A stretch of 24,511 nt of DNA from Paulinella micropora (GCA_009731375.1 BJOX01000269.1:502095-526605), one strand, 5' to 3'; positions 11,544 to 22,121 are shown, counted from the first letter of the stretch. A program made the numbers and translations. The notes: a model not told the origin generated them from the letters alone.

Positions 11544-11617
11544 ATTTACGCAAACACTTTTAATAATACTATGCTACAACTGGCAAGCATTGTATTATTA
11601 AAGGTGTTTGCGTAAAT
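11544..11617. repeat. 26-bp inverted repeat (hairpin) flanked by (TA)n
   Basis: ATTTACGCAAACACTTTTAA followed by TAATAC (11544-11569) pairs with its complement at 11592-11617 with one mismatch around a 22-nt loop. The flanking (TA)n runs would extend the stem. Confidence 0.85.
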
Positions 11618-11635
11618 ATATATATATATATACAT

Positions 11636-12035
11636 ATATACATAAACCTGTCCATTCAAGTATCAAATACAAGCACAGAAAAAACAGAAAAACACACATA
11701 CATACAACAACCCGCCCTGTTATAAAAAATATGTCATTTTACAAAAACAAATATAACAACAATAAATACAAAGTTTGTCATTTTGTCGTTATGAGACTAC
11801 ATAACACACGAGGAAATATATATCTTTATTCAGTGAGGGATTTATTAAATGTTAATATGTAGTCTCATAACGACAAAATGACAAAATAAGCCTTTGTATT
11901 TATTGTTGTTATATTTGTTTTTGTAAAATGACATATTTTGTATAACAGGGCGGGTTGTTGTATGTGTCGTATATGTGTTTTTCTGTTTTTTCTGTGCTTA
12001 TATTTAATACTTGAGTTGACAGGTTTATGTATATA
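11636..12035. repeat. Head-to-head inverted repeat of about 170 nt
   Basis: The left arm 11636-11802 and right arm 11857-12035 are near-perfect inverted copies separated by 54 nt. Shared landmarks are CATAAACCTGTC, CAACAACCCGCCCTGTTATA, AAAATGACA and GTCGTTATGAGACTACAT. No coding is evident inside. It sits at the left border of the AT-rich gene block and could be a viral terminal repeat in head-to-head form or an unrelated foldback insertion. Confidence 0.85.
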
Positions 12036-12278
12036 AATGATCATCTTCACGACATCATGATAATTGAAGAAACTAATTTTTTCGTTTTTTCGCACCGCAC
12101 AGAAAATCGCTTTTTTCGTTTTCTTGTATTGGAAAATAGGTAATCCCCGTGAAATTAGAAAGTGTAAAATCAGTTTCTTTGGCTTTTTCTCCTTGGACGA
12201 TCGGCAAAAAAAAATCATTTTTGACCAAAATTGGTGGCATCGGCTCAGCCGTAACGATATTATTTTTTGCTGATATGA

Positions 12279-12725
12279 TCACACAGAGATTGGCTTTCTA
12301 TTTTCGTTATAATAACTAGTCCATCTATCTATATTCTTATTTGCTTTTTCTCCATATTTTTTCTCGTATTCAAGTTTAAGTTTTTTTAGTTGCTCATTGT
12401 ATTTCTTTCTATATTTTGCTTTATATTGTTTTCGTCTGTCAAGACTGGCCTTCTGGTATATATCCAATAATACATGCTCTTTGATATCATAAAGTGCTTT
12501 ATTCGCATTCTTTTTCTTTTCGTAGTATGCTTTATTGTATTCTTTTATCTTGATCTTGTCCTTATTTTCTTGACGACGTTGCTTCTTTCTTTGCGTTATT
12601 CTTTCTTTATTCTTCTCGTAATATTCCCTATTGTATTTTTGCATTCTTAAAAATGTGAAACTATCCCCATATTTTTGCGAGATATATTTTTGTCGGTTTG
12701 CGTATTGTTCTTCGACGGTTGGCAT
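12279..12725 (-). CDS. Lys-rich charged protein, virus-like element
   Basis: An intact 148-codon frame. The product is extremely rich in Lys, Tyr, Glu and Asn, with repeated YNREYYEKNKERI-, KEYNKAYYEKKK- and YKAKYRKKYNEQ-type segments. Such segments are common in small proteins of large DNA viruses, phages and virus-like elements, next to or within DNA-binding or nuclease proteins, but no zinc site or HNH motif is present. A long helical, basic, nucleic-acid-binding protein is likely. TATAAAGTAATA lies immediately before the start. The duplicated 17-mer GTAATATTGACCCTTAT (12738-12754 and 12763-12779) lies just upstream. It is divergent from the gene at 13243, and both are Lys-rich with similar motifs. 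Function is inferred from composition only. Confidence 0.65.
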   Translation of the reverse strand: MPTVEEQYANRQKYISQKYGDSFTFLRMQKYNREYYEKNKERITQRKKQRRQENKDKIKIKEYNKAYYEKKKNANKALYDIKEHVLLDIYQKASLDRRKQYKAKYRKKYNEQLKKLKLEYEKKYGEKANKNIDRWTSYYNENRKPISV

Positions 12726-13242
12726 TATTACTTTATAGTAATATTGACCCTTATCCTTAAATGTAATATTGACCCTTATGCTTATATTATAGCAAACAAA
12801 AAAGGATGAATGTAAGAGCAGGTGAGAGAGATTGGCTTCTCCTATGGGTGTCCACCCTCATGGTTGGCCGTGTCCTACTTGACCCTTACGAGGTTGGACA
12901 CCTTTTTAGTTATTAAATTTCGATATTTATTATATTATTCTTCTTCCTATTACATATTTTTTATATTGTCCAACCTGTCCAAGGTTTAATAAAAGAGGAG
13001 TAAATTTTCCGAAAGGGGGGTACTCTCTACTATACACTTTTCAAAAGTTTCCGCCCGCGGGTGGGTCGGACTTGGACTCGGACACCGTTTAATACTAACA
13101 CGACATCTCTCTCTCTCTCTCGGATTGCTACTATTAATCTCAGCCGTCCAAGTCGTTTTTAACAACATTTTAGTATTTTTTGATGGTATTGCTGATTTAT
13201 AATTTAAAATAATTAAAATAATATAATTATATATAGGACATA
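12726..13242. promoter_or_regulatory. Divergent intergenic region of the element
   Basis: 516 bases between two divergent Lys-rich genes. It holds the direct repeat GTAATATTGACCCTTAT (12738 and 12763), an inverted repeat GGTGTCCACCCTC (12847-12859) with GAGGTTGGACACC (12890-12902, one mismatch), a (CT)n run near 13107-13121, and TATATATA at 13228-13235 seven bases before the next ATG. I see no gene inside it. Confidence 0.45.
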
Positions 13243-13470
13243 ATGCCGAGGACACCTCAATTCACTAAGGAAGAAGTAGATCAGCGGAGAAGGGAAAGAG
13301 CGAAAGCATTTTTGAAGGCTCATCCTGATAAGAATAGGGCAAATGCGAAGGCATACTATTATAAGAACCAAGAGAGGATAAAATTACTGCGGAAGGAGAA
13401 ATACGAAAAACAAAAAACGGAATTGCTTGAATTAAGGGCTTTTCGTAATAAAGTATTAGACAATATATAA
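13243..13470 (+). CDS. Small Lys/Arg-rich protein, virus-like element
   Basis: An intact 75-codon frame. The product is basic and helical-looking (FTKEEVDQRRRERAKAFLKA near the N-terminus; KAYYYKNQERIKLL centrally). It resembles the Lys-rich protein encoded divergently at 12279-12725 in its Y-Y-x-K-N-x-E-R-I word, so the two may be paralogues or share a basic helical module. TATATATA ends seven bases before the ATG. No family is assigned; a DNA-binding or histone-like role is a guess from charge. Confidence 0.65.
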   Translation: MPRTPQFTKEEVDQRRRERAKAFLKAHPDKNRANAKAYYYKNQERIKLLRKEKYEKQKTELLELRAFRNKVLDNI

Positions 13471-13519
13471 TTTATTTTATATATTCCTGTAAAAAAATAT
13501 ATATACTGTTATATAAACC

Positions 13520-14031
13520 ATGGACACCTCTCACAGCCGATCATACTGGACGTATGATGACCTAAGGCTTCATTTAGATTATGTAAATGGAAATTATTTC
13601 CTAAATCTGGTCAATGCCGTTTCATTTATATCACCCGATGGAAAGTGGAACACGAACGACTGGAAACTTGTGAAACGTATAGAAAAAGGGGAAGAACAAT
13701 ATTGTTGTTGCTCACACGAGATTACAAAGAATTACATCATTAAAAATGTAAAAAAGGGAACAAAATGGTGCTGGGCTCTGAATGTATCAAGCGGTTTGAG
13801 AATGACAAAATGAACGAAGACCTATCGTTGCTCGTCCGCACTCTTGACAATTCTAACATTAAATTCTGCTGTTATTGTAACAGTAACAGGGCGATTCCAA
13901 AAAAGATTGTGGAAAGGTATCCAAACAGAGACAAGTATTACCATAAAGCCTGCTTAATAAATAGATTGAAGTACTGCGAACTTTGCGGACAATGCAAAGG
14001 ATTTACTAAATGCGGGTGCTTGAATAAGTAA
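13520..14031 (+). pseudogene. Cys-rich zinc-binding protein, one frameshift
   Basis: The frame from 13520 (ATG three bases after TATATAA) runs past a CCCSHEI segment and is then shifted near 13755-13770, within GGGAACAAAATGG. The other frame continues to 14031. Around the break the sequence carries the pattern C-x-C-x-H ... I-x-N ... G-S-x-C-I-x-R-F, which I know as a recurrent small zinc-binding domain in giant viruses, phages and virus-like transposons. The second part has more Cys/His pairs (CCYC, H-x-x-C, CELCGQC, CGC), so at least two zinc sites are likely. About 170 codons if the one-base indel is ignored. The break may be decay or a sequencing error. A nucleic-acid-binding or regulatory role is inferred. 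Confidence 0.7.
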
Positions 14032-14172
14032 ATAAAAAAGAAATTATTTTTTTTTCATAACGATATATAAAATATTATAATTTCCTATTAAGGACAATGG
14101 TATATATTGTTATACTGATATATAGAATAATTAATTTATTTTTTATAAAAAAGTTCTGAGTGACTATATAAC

Positions 14173-16538
14173 ATGACCGCACCGACACTGACCAACGGAC
14201 AATGGTATTGGGAACAAGAAGAAGCACTGAGAGATAAATCACAAGATGCGGTTCTTATTAAGTGGGGAAATAACAATTCACAACTGTTTCATCTCAAGAG
14301 GGTTTCATTGAATTGATTGAAAAAACGCCCAATGAACAAAATCAATACTATGAAGTATTAATGGAAAACAAACCCCAGCGAATGTTTGCCAATATTGATG
14401 GTGATGAACTATCAATCTCACGAAAAAAAATGTATGAGCGGTGGAACACACTCATGGAAAATGTATTTACTAATGTGGGCTTGAAGTATAATCCCAAAAA
14501 AGCTAAATACTTAGATGCGAGTAAGAATGGAAAAATTTCGTGCCATTTTTCTTACGATAATGGCTTAGTGTTGAAAACTGCGAAACACAAAAAGAGTTTT
14601 GGAAGTATGTAGAAGTGGTGATTGAAAAAGATTACCCCGACCTCTGCTTCACATTTGAACGAGCCGACAAGAATATTGAATTACGAACCATACTTGATAT
14701 TTCTGTATATAACAAAAACAGGGCTTTTCGCACTATCTACTCTCATAAAGAGCATAGCGATAGGGTTTTGCTTCCGTATTCATATATCCCAAAAACAAAC
14801 ACCTTGAAATTGCTACAAGATGTAGAAATAGAAGATTGTTTGATTATGCGTGATGATACATTTTACGACATTAAAATTCCCGAATATACAACTTTGAAAC
14901 GATATCAACATATCACATTGGAAGAAATACGTGAAATTATACTCCGCAAAATACCAAATGTAGAAATTGTTGAAATAAAGCAGAGAATGTTTATTTTAAA
15001 AACCATAGGAACACGAGTATGTATTATAAACGGGGAAGAAAACAACAGCGACAATTGCTTTGTAGTATGGAGAAGAGACGGGCTGTATTTCTACTGTCAC
15101 GATAGTAATTGCGAAGACAAAGGTATAAAAATTCACGAACTATCGCCACCTAGTATCGTCCGTAATATCAGCACGATTGATGACCTGCGACGACTTGCCA
15201 GCGAATGTAATAGTTTAGGAAAATTCAAAGAGTTGATAGATACTGCTTTGGCTTGGATGAATAATTCATACACTTTTGCTAACTTAGCAAAGCCGACTAT
15301 AATTGAAGAATATGTTGATTCCAAAGGTTAGAAGGTATTCCGCTACAAGACGGAATCAGCAATGGAATCATTCTTCAAAAACAAAAGAGTAAAAACCAAC
15401 TTATCAAAGGAGGACTGGATAGCATTAGGTAGAAACCCCGCCAAATTGAATGTTGTTGATTTGTATAAAATGTGGACTACACACCCGAGAAGATGCGAAG
15501 TAAATGATGTAATCTTTGATCCCAAGGCATACTTCATAACGACAAACAAGGGTTTTATAACTTGTTTAAGGGTTTTGAAATTCCAGCGGACACATTGAAA
15601 GATGTAAAATCATTCACGGCGGAAGAAGAAAAAAATGAAGCATTTTTTCAACATATCCTAAACAGATGGTGTGGTGGAAGACAGAACATATATAAAAAGG
15701 TGCTTGATATGTTTGCGAGCATTTACCAAAAGCCGTGGCAAAAACTACATTTGTCATTAGTTTTGACGAGCACTGAGCGAGCAGGTAAGGTATTATTCTT
15801 GAAATATTCAAAGACATAATAGGTACTGATTATTAGTTCCAGCCGTCTGATGTTAAAGAAATATTAGGCGATTTCAATGCTCAATTCGCAAAAGCAATCG
15901 TGGTATTTATGGACGAAATGGTTTGGGGTGGCGACAAGGAACGAGCGGGAACAATTAAGAAACTTGTATCAGAAAACACACTCACTCTTAAACAAAAATA
16001 TTTACCAAATCTAACATTAGAAAATATGTTATTCTTAGTTCTTGCTTCAAACGAAGAGTGGGTAGTGCCAGCAGGCACCACTGAGCAACGATGGCTAGTC
16101 CTTGAAGTTTCTGACGCACTCATGAAACTAGACGAGAAAAGAAAAGAGATTACGGATATTAGATCTATTGACAGGCAACGACTGGCGAAGTTTCTCCTTG
16201 AAAGAGACCTCAGCGATTTTAACGATCGCGAAACAATCATTACAAAGGGACTGCGAGAACAAAAAGTAAAATCCCTTTCAAAGTTAAGAAAATGGTGGTT
16301 GGATTGCTTGAACTTAGGATATATTACAAACCAAATGCTAGAAATTCATTTTGGTAAGGAAGTTTCAAAAGAAACATTGTATGATGTGTATAAAGCAACC
16401 GCTAATGATCCACACACTTCACGGGTAAGTTTCTGGACTAGTCTTAGAAAACTGATACCAGGTGTGGTAGAAAAGAAGAAAACAATGGAAGAGGGTGTAA
16501 GAATTAGATACATAGATTTACCAACCTTAGAAGAATGA
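14173..16538 (+). pseudogene. Primase-helicase (AEP primase + SF3 helicase), multiply broken
   Basis: A replication protein of about 790 codons. It would prime DNA synthesis and unwind the genome. Visible in order: the AEP acidic motif ANIDGD (about 14387-14404), the S-x-H motif ISCHFS (about 14535), the third acidic motif ILDIS followed by VYNKNRAFR (about 14690-14730), a Cys/His zinc-type segment (about 15056-15115), an SF3 Walker A-like STERAGK (about 15769-15789), Walker B VVFMDEM (15891-15911), motif C/sensor ASNEEW (about 16044-16061) and an Arg-finger region EQRW (about 16083). Breaks: frameshifts near 14285, 14575, 15553 and 15790 (right after the Walker A Lys), and in-frame TAG at 15329-15331 and 15834-15836. 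The start is chosen because TATATAAC abuts ATG at 14173. The helicase part resembles the DUF5906/D5-like type of PLVs and related elements. The family call is firm; the exact virus group is not. Confidence 0.85.
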
Positions 16539-16603
16539 TAAATCAATGGAAGGTTATTTACGGCGATAATGAATGGGCTTTTGACGACGACGACGATGAA
16601 TAA
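16535..16603 (+). CDS. Short acidic-tailed frame overlapping the helicase stop
   Basis: ATGA overlap: this 22-codon frame starts within the last codons of the helicase and ends in a run of five Asp and one Glu. It may be the true helicase C-terminus displaced by one more frameshift, or a tiny separate gene. Confidence 0.3.
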   Translation: MINQWKVIYGDNEWAFDDDDDE

Positions 16604-16644
16604 ATAATATAGAACAGAATTTTTTTGTTATGCTTATATATAAC

Positions 16645-17307
16645 ATGGCAACCAAAAAGATTATATGAGCCAAATAGAAAAATGGACTCATCTGAGTAGC
16701 GATATTAAACTGCCAACAAGCATATCACTTACACCTGATATCGTCGCATTTTACGAAAAATACCGACCCGAACAAAATCAACAGAGTGATAATGTTGAAG
16801 TTTTATTGCCTTCCGTTGATACGATGAAAAATTCTTTGATGATGAACCAGCAACGACGGAAGAATTTACGCCCTTTAAGGAAAGTGATTTGAAGGAGACT
16901 GGTATTACTGAAATCAAGGCTAATGTGGGAGAAGAACTGGCAAAAAAGAATTACCCATTTTAGAAGCAAAAGAGGAGCCCGCACCAGTTAGGGAGAAGAA
17001 AACACCGATTAAAGCAAAGAGGAATCCGCCCGAGAGCGGGTATAGTTGCTATGAAATAATAACGGCACATTTGAAAGTATGAAAAGACCCATTTAATTTC
17101 TTCTATATGAAAGTGGAAGACCGCACCATATTACAGGAGGATATGAAGAAATGGCACGAGAGTAGATATGCTCACATACCACCAGAACAACGACCTATTC
17201 TTAAATGTGGTAAGTTAGATTATAAGACATTTTTCCGCGATGTCTTATCTCAACACGAGGGCAAACTCACGACACTAAAAGATATGTATGATAGGTTTCA
17301 TATGTAA
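16645..17307 (+). pseudogene. Unknown viral-element protein, broken in four places
   Basis: TATATATAAC directly precedes ATG at 16645, but the frame stops after seven codons (TGA 16666). Protein-like sequence continues in shifted frames at 16665-16835, about 16830-16945 and about 16950-17079, then an in-frame TGA at 17080-17082, then an open stretch to 17307. The N-terminal part has mixed charge, the middle is rich in Glu/Thr/Lys/Pro and looks disordered, and the C-terminal 70 codons look globular (aromatic and basic, with a single Cys in LKCGKLDY). Total about 220 codons. I do not recognise a family. It ends 10 bases into the convergent gene at 17298-17930. Confidence 0.55.
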
Positions 17308-17930
17308 TCAGCAGTCAATGCTATGTCTCTCATCACATCAATATTAAAATATGATGGTTTAAAGGATACATAATCGGCTGATGTTGTTTTATAATATACT
17401 TCCAATGTTATTGGAGCATCTGTCGCATATGTTAATAAAACCTCATTGGTTGTATTACCAGAAATTCGTATTGTTGTATTATTGGTGGTGTCCGCGGGAT
17501 TTGGACAAGTCATTAACCATATCATTTTCATTTGGACTCCAAATCTTTGAATTAGCTATATACAATCAAAAGACTTATACTCAATGGCGGTTGTATAATT
17601 TAGCACTTCACTATAAAAGTCATCAACATTAGTGCCATCCGTTTTATGAAACCAGAACTGAAAGGTTCCTATTCCAGACGGGGCGGGCAAATTCAAAGAC
17701 CCGCAAAAAGCAACTTTGATGAAATAACCATATCCTAAATTAGATATTGATTTGCTACCATATTAACCGCCAGTACAAAGTGTGGTGAATGTTGAGCTTT
17801 CCATCCACGATCTAAGATCAACACCAACATAAGCATTTTGAATGTTTCTTGTTAATGTAGGAGTAGCAGTAACGGCAATAGTTTTAGTATCTATTGACTG
17901 CTGTTCCTGTGATCGTCCAAATATATTCAT
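17298..17930 (-). pseudogene. Unknown beta-rich protein, broken; possible virion component
   Basis: A 211-codon minus-strand frame from ATG 17930. It is interrupted by TAA at 17763-17765 (codon 56) and TAG at 17556-17558 (codon 125); a stretch near 17500-17555 reads more like protein in another frame, so compensating indels are possible. The product is rich in Thr, Ser, Asn, Tyr and Phe with alternating hydrophobics (for example TIRISGNTTNEVLLTYATD, FKPSYFNI), as in beta-sandwich structural proteins. It is divergent from the fiber gene and convergent with the unknown gene on its other side. No family is recognised. A virion or attachment role is a guess from composition and position. Confidence 0.5.
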
Positions 17931-17944
17931 TTTTTAAGACTAAA

Positions 17945-18036
17945 TATGTATACATGTATGTATGTATGTGTATGTATGTATGCTATCAGTGTATTCTCAC
18001 CTTGTGGTCGTGTGCGATGTGGTTGTGGTTGGTATG

Positions 18037-18070
<34 letters not shown>

Positions 18071-18105
18071 TGTATGTATGAATGTATGAATGTATGTATG
18101 TATGC
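17945..18105. repeat. (TATG)n microsatellite between divergent genes
   Basis: TATG repeats at about 17945-17983 and 18031-18103 (with AATG variants), separated by unique sequence. They fill most of the space between the divergent genes at 17930 and 18133. The same tetranucleotide occurs in host-like DNA at about 7832-7880. Confidence 0.9.
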
Positions 18106-18132
18106 TACAATATAAAATAATACAATTAAAAT

Positions 18133-21100
18133 ATGAACCATTTAGGCAATCCATGGACATATCATTTTTACGGCTCTGTCACAGTGGATGAAGATTTAGA
18201 AATTGATGGCGTATTATATGGCGATCATATTGAAGCAAACTCAATCCAAGCACGGACGGACGACATATCAATATCCTCGCGAAATAATAACTCATCTTTG
18301 TTGATATCTGACAGCGGTTATGTCTCAATTAATAATGAACATGACCTACCAATAGCGGACGGCAAAGCAAATCAAGTTTTAAAAACGGATGGGTTGGGCA
18401 ATACTTCATTTGCTACATTAAATTCAAGTTTTATAAGCGATTTTGAACTGGATAAATCGACAGATGTGGTTATAACGGCACCAATTGCCATGAATAGTTA
18501 TCTAACATATAACTCTTTAAACTGGGTAAATAAAACATTTCCGATAAATGTTGATGAATTCAGCAATATTAATATGGGAGGTAATTTGAACATAACAGGT
18601 GTCAATTTGCTAAACACGAAAGATGTTGATACTTGGATAACAGAGCACGAGGCAAATAATGATAAAGTGTCCGCGGATGGTTCAATTAATACACACAGCG
18701 ATGTGACCATAACAGGCACACCAGCAGACAATCAATTGCTCATTTATAGCACGGGACAATGGAAAAATACAAACTCACCTTTTCTTAAATTGGATGGAAC
18801 GGCTAGTGTGACAGGAGAATTAAATATGGGAAATCAAAACATAACAAATGTTAATCTTGTTGATGGTGTTGATATTTCTGTTCTTGACGGTTCGGCGGTT
18901 AAAACCACAGGAGACCAAACCATAGGAGGAACCAAAACATTTAGTAATGTAATAAATGCGAGTGCTGGTCTTGATATGAAAAGTCAGAAAATAACAAACT
19001 CATTAACACCGACGACTTCACCGGATGGAGCAACAAAAGGGTATATTGATACGTTAGACGGACAGAATGTAAAACTAACAGGAAATCAGACCATAGCAGG
19101 AACAAAAGAATTCAGCGGAATATTGGCACCTTCTATTAGCGTCCCTTGTATAATAGGCAGAACCGCAAAAGTAAAAGGAGCAACAGGAGGTTTAGAGATA
19201 TACGGAAACAATAACAATCTAAACGGCCCACACATACAAGCATTAGTCAATACATCCGATCATCCCATATTCCAAGTATTCAATTTTACCATGGACAATA
19301 TTTCCATAAATCTTGATTGTTATTATGATGGGGTTGGTTGGACGTCAAGTTACTCTGGCTCAAACCTTCAAATATACAAAATGAATAACAAACTCGCTTT
19401 TAAATACGCATCAGGAGTAACAGCAGGAAATGCTATAGTATTTAATACTGCAATGGACATGGATAGCACGTCAGGCTTATTAACGACAAAGGCAATAACA
19501 GCTAGTGGAGCGATAACCGCGAATGCGGCGATAAATGCAAGTGCGGGGATTGATATGAAAAACCAAAAAATAACAAACTTACTAACACCTGCCTTAACGG
19601 ACGGGGCGACAAAAGGCTATTTTGACACATTAGACGGACAGAATGTAAAATTAACAGGAAACCAAACCATAGCAGGGACAAAAACATTTAGCGATGAAAT
19701 TAAAGCATCTACATTATCAACATCAGGATTATCGACATTAAACTCATTAACATTAGGAACTAATAGAATTAGTAGCACTATAACTACTAATCTTTACATA
19801 GGTTATCAGCAGGTATTAATACAGGATGGTTTTACAATTTTTTTGTCGGTTATATGGCGGGAAAACTTTCCACGACCGCGGAAGAAAATACGTTCATAGG
19901 GGCTGTGGCAGGAACTCTTAATACATTAGGAAACAGAAATACAGCAGTCGGAGCGTACGCATTGAGTAATACCACGACTGGAAGTCATAATACGACAATA
20001 GGAATGGATACTGCGTCCAATTCTAGCGGGACTGCCTCATATTGTGTATATGTCGGTTATCAAGCAGGTTTTAATAATACATTAAGTAATAAACTTTTTA
20101 TTGAATTTACGGGTGCCGACCCACCTCTCATCGGTGGCGGTTTTAATGGGAGATATGTCGGCATTGGTGGAGCACTCACAACAACAGGGTCGGGCACTAT
20201 TGGAGGACTACTAACGGCGAGTGCGGGAGTATCAACAACAACATAAAGGCGAGTGGATTAATAACGGCAAATGCGGGAGTTTCAACAACTACACTTACTG
20301 CGAGCGGACTATTAACGGCGACTGGAGGTTCTGGCATAGTTGTACAAGGAAATACAAATGGTGATAATACAAGAGGAATATTTTTGTGGGACACTGGCAA
20401 CACTAATTATGGTATTTATATGGCACAATCTGGAGCCAATAAATCTCTAGCAGGTGGAGTGGCATCAGCCATTGCTGGAAACGATTTTACTTCTTTCGCT
20501 GTTAGATTTAGAGTGAGCAATGTTTCCACTGATGGTTTTATATGGGAGAACTCTTCGGAACAATTGCTAATGTCATTGAATGGAGCAAATGGAACATTAT
20601 GGACAAAAGGATTAATAACGGCGAGTGCGGGTATATCAACGACTACATTAACAACGAGTGATGATGTAGTAGTCGGAGCAGGAAAAAGTGTTTTCATTAA
20701 TGGAAGTGCGACAGCAAACAATAAACTGGTTTTGTATGATGGCGGTACGACATCAACGACAGCATTTTATGGGTTTGGTATCGCTAATTCAACATTATTA
20801 TACAATGTTGATGCTTCGGGAGCGAGCCATGTGTTTTATTATGGAGGCTCGAATGAATTATTCAGAATTAACAACACAGCAATTACGGCTTCAAAGTCAA
20901 TAACAGCGAATGCGGGTATATCAACGACTACATTAACAGCAAGCGGATTATTAAACGTAGATGGAGGATGTAAATTATCTATTCAAAACAAATCAGACAG
21001 AGGAGGAGCAAATGGTCTATATCTGTGGGACACGGATGATAATAACTGGGGAATTTATATGTCTCAGTCTGGATCAGGTAAATCATTAAATGGTGGAACA

Positions 21101-21730
21101 GCACCAGCAGGAGGGGTAAGCGGTGGTATAACTACTCATGTTATGAGATTTAGAGTGTATAATGTTTCAACATATGGTTTCATAAGGGAAAATTCAGCAA
21201 ATACTGCTTTAATGTCTTTGAGAGGAAGCGATGGGCAATTATGGGTATTGTCTAATCCAATTCAATATTCAGACAGGAGAAGAAAAGAAGACATAAAAGA
21301 ATGCTTGGGCTTAGATTTTATTAATAAGTTAAATCCAGTCTGTTATCGTATGATTGATGACAACAAGAAAAGTAGGACAGGCTTAATAGCACAGGAATTA
21401 GAAGAAGTGTTGGAAGAAATGAATATGCTAGATTTTGGCACATTTGCAAAAGAAACAATTATGGTTCCGTGTCCAAAGCAAAGAAAAGAATACGAATTGA
21501 AAGGTGTAAGTATTAATCCAGAAGATGTTAAATGTGTAGATAGTGGTGAGGTAGGTTATGGAATTGGCTATTCTGAGTTTATCGCACCATTAATTAAGGC
21601 AGTTCAACAATTATCAGAAAAGGTATCTAATTTAGAAAAAGAAAATAAAATTCTTATGAATATACTACAAGACCAAGAGAACCAATTAGCCGAAATCCGC
21701 GTGGCCGTACTTCCTCATAATGCCCCCTAG
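18133..21730 (+). pseudogene. Modular fiber protein with C-terminal Peptidase_S74 chaperone, two frameshifts
   Basis: A fiber of about 1200 codons. The first frame (18133 to about 19806) has repeated modules: a segment GATKGY-x-DTLDGQNVKLTG followed by NQTIAGTK occurs at about codons 298-329 and 491-520, after ASAG-x-DMK-x-QKIT. The second frame (about 19806-20240) has YadA/Hia-head-like words (NTFIGA, NTAVGAYALSN, TTGSHNTTIG). The third (about 20243-21730) has two copies of a module WDT ... GIYM-x-QSG ... RFRV-x-NVST-x-GFI ... LMSL (about 20390-20610 and 21024-21250). It then has SDRRRKEDIKE and GLIAQELEEVLEE, typical of the S74 intramolecular chaperone that trimerises and trims phage tail spikes, and a final coiled coil of about 40 residues. 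Breaks: near 19806 and near 20240, each a one-base shift. It probably forms a trimeric receptor-binding fiber. Confidence 0.88.
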
Positions 21731-22063
21731 ATTACACCCATCGCCACCTATTATGGATATGGATGGCGAACTAACACCAGAATTAAAAAATAGGGTCTTA
21801 GATGTTCAAATTAAACAGGAAGAAAAAAAATATATCACGAATATGAAGGCAACTGGGACTGCTGTATGTCTAAGCGAAAAACCGATAGCCGACTTATTAA
21901 GTATCTGTTTCAGATGGGAATCATTATCTCCATTATAACCCTTTGTATCGTGAGGCTTTCAAAAAAAGATATTCCGTGCGAGGTAGCCAACACATATGTT
22001 GGTATTTTGACTTTACTCATAGGAATTTGCCTTCCTTCACCAAGTTCGGGTAGTAAAAAGTAA
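21720..22063 (+). pseudogene. Holin-like two-TM protein, one frameshift
   Basis: ATG at 21720 overlaps the fiber stop by 11 bases. The N-terminal ~50 residues are soluble and charged. The frame shifts near 21855-21870 and continues to 22063 with two hydrophobic segments (MGIIISIITLCIVRL and TYVGILTLLIGICLP) separated by a short charged loop. About 114 codons in total. Small two-TM proteins beside fiber genes in phages and virus-like elements are often called holins, but sequence alone does not prove pore formation; it could equally be a small virion membrane protein. Confidence 0.6.
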
Positions 22064-22121
22064 ATTAAAATAATAAACTAGTTGTATAATATCTTTGTGT
22101 TCAATATTGACAACAAAAACA

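Noticed and set aside
15329-15836. Two in-frame TAG codons in the primase-helicase, suggesting TAG is read as an amino acid
   Set aside because: In-frame TGA (17080) and TAA (17763, 23221) plus many frameshifts occur in neighbouring genes, so general decay or sequencing error explains them better.
18133-22063. Bacterial prophage tail module
   Set aside because: The fiber, S74 domain and holin-like gene are phage-like, but no ribosome-binding sites or tail, terminase or portal genes are present, and the flanks and start-proximal TATA motifs are eukaryotic.
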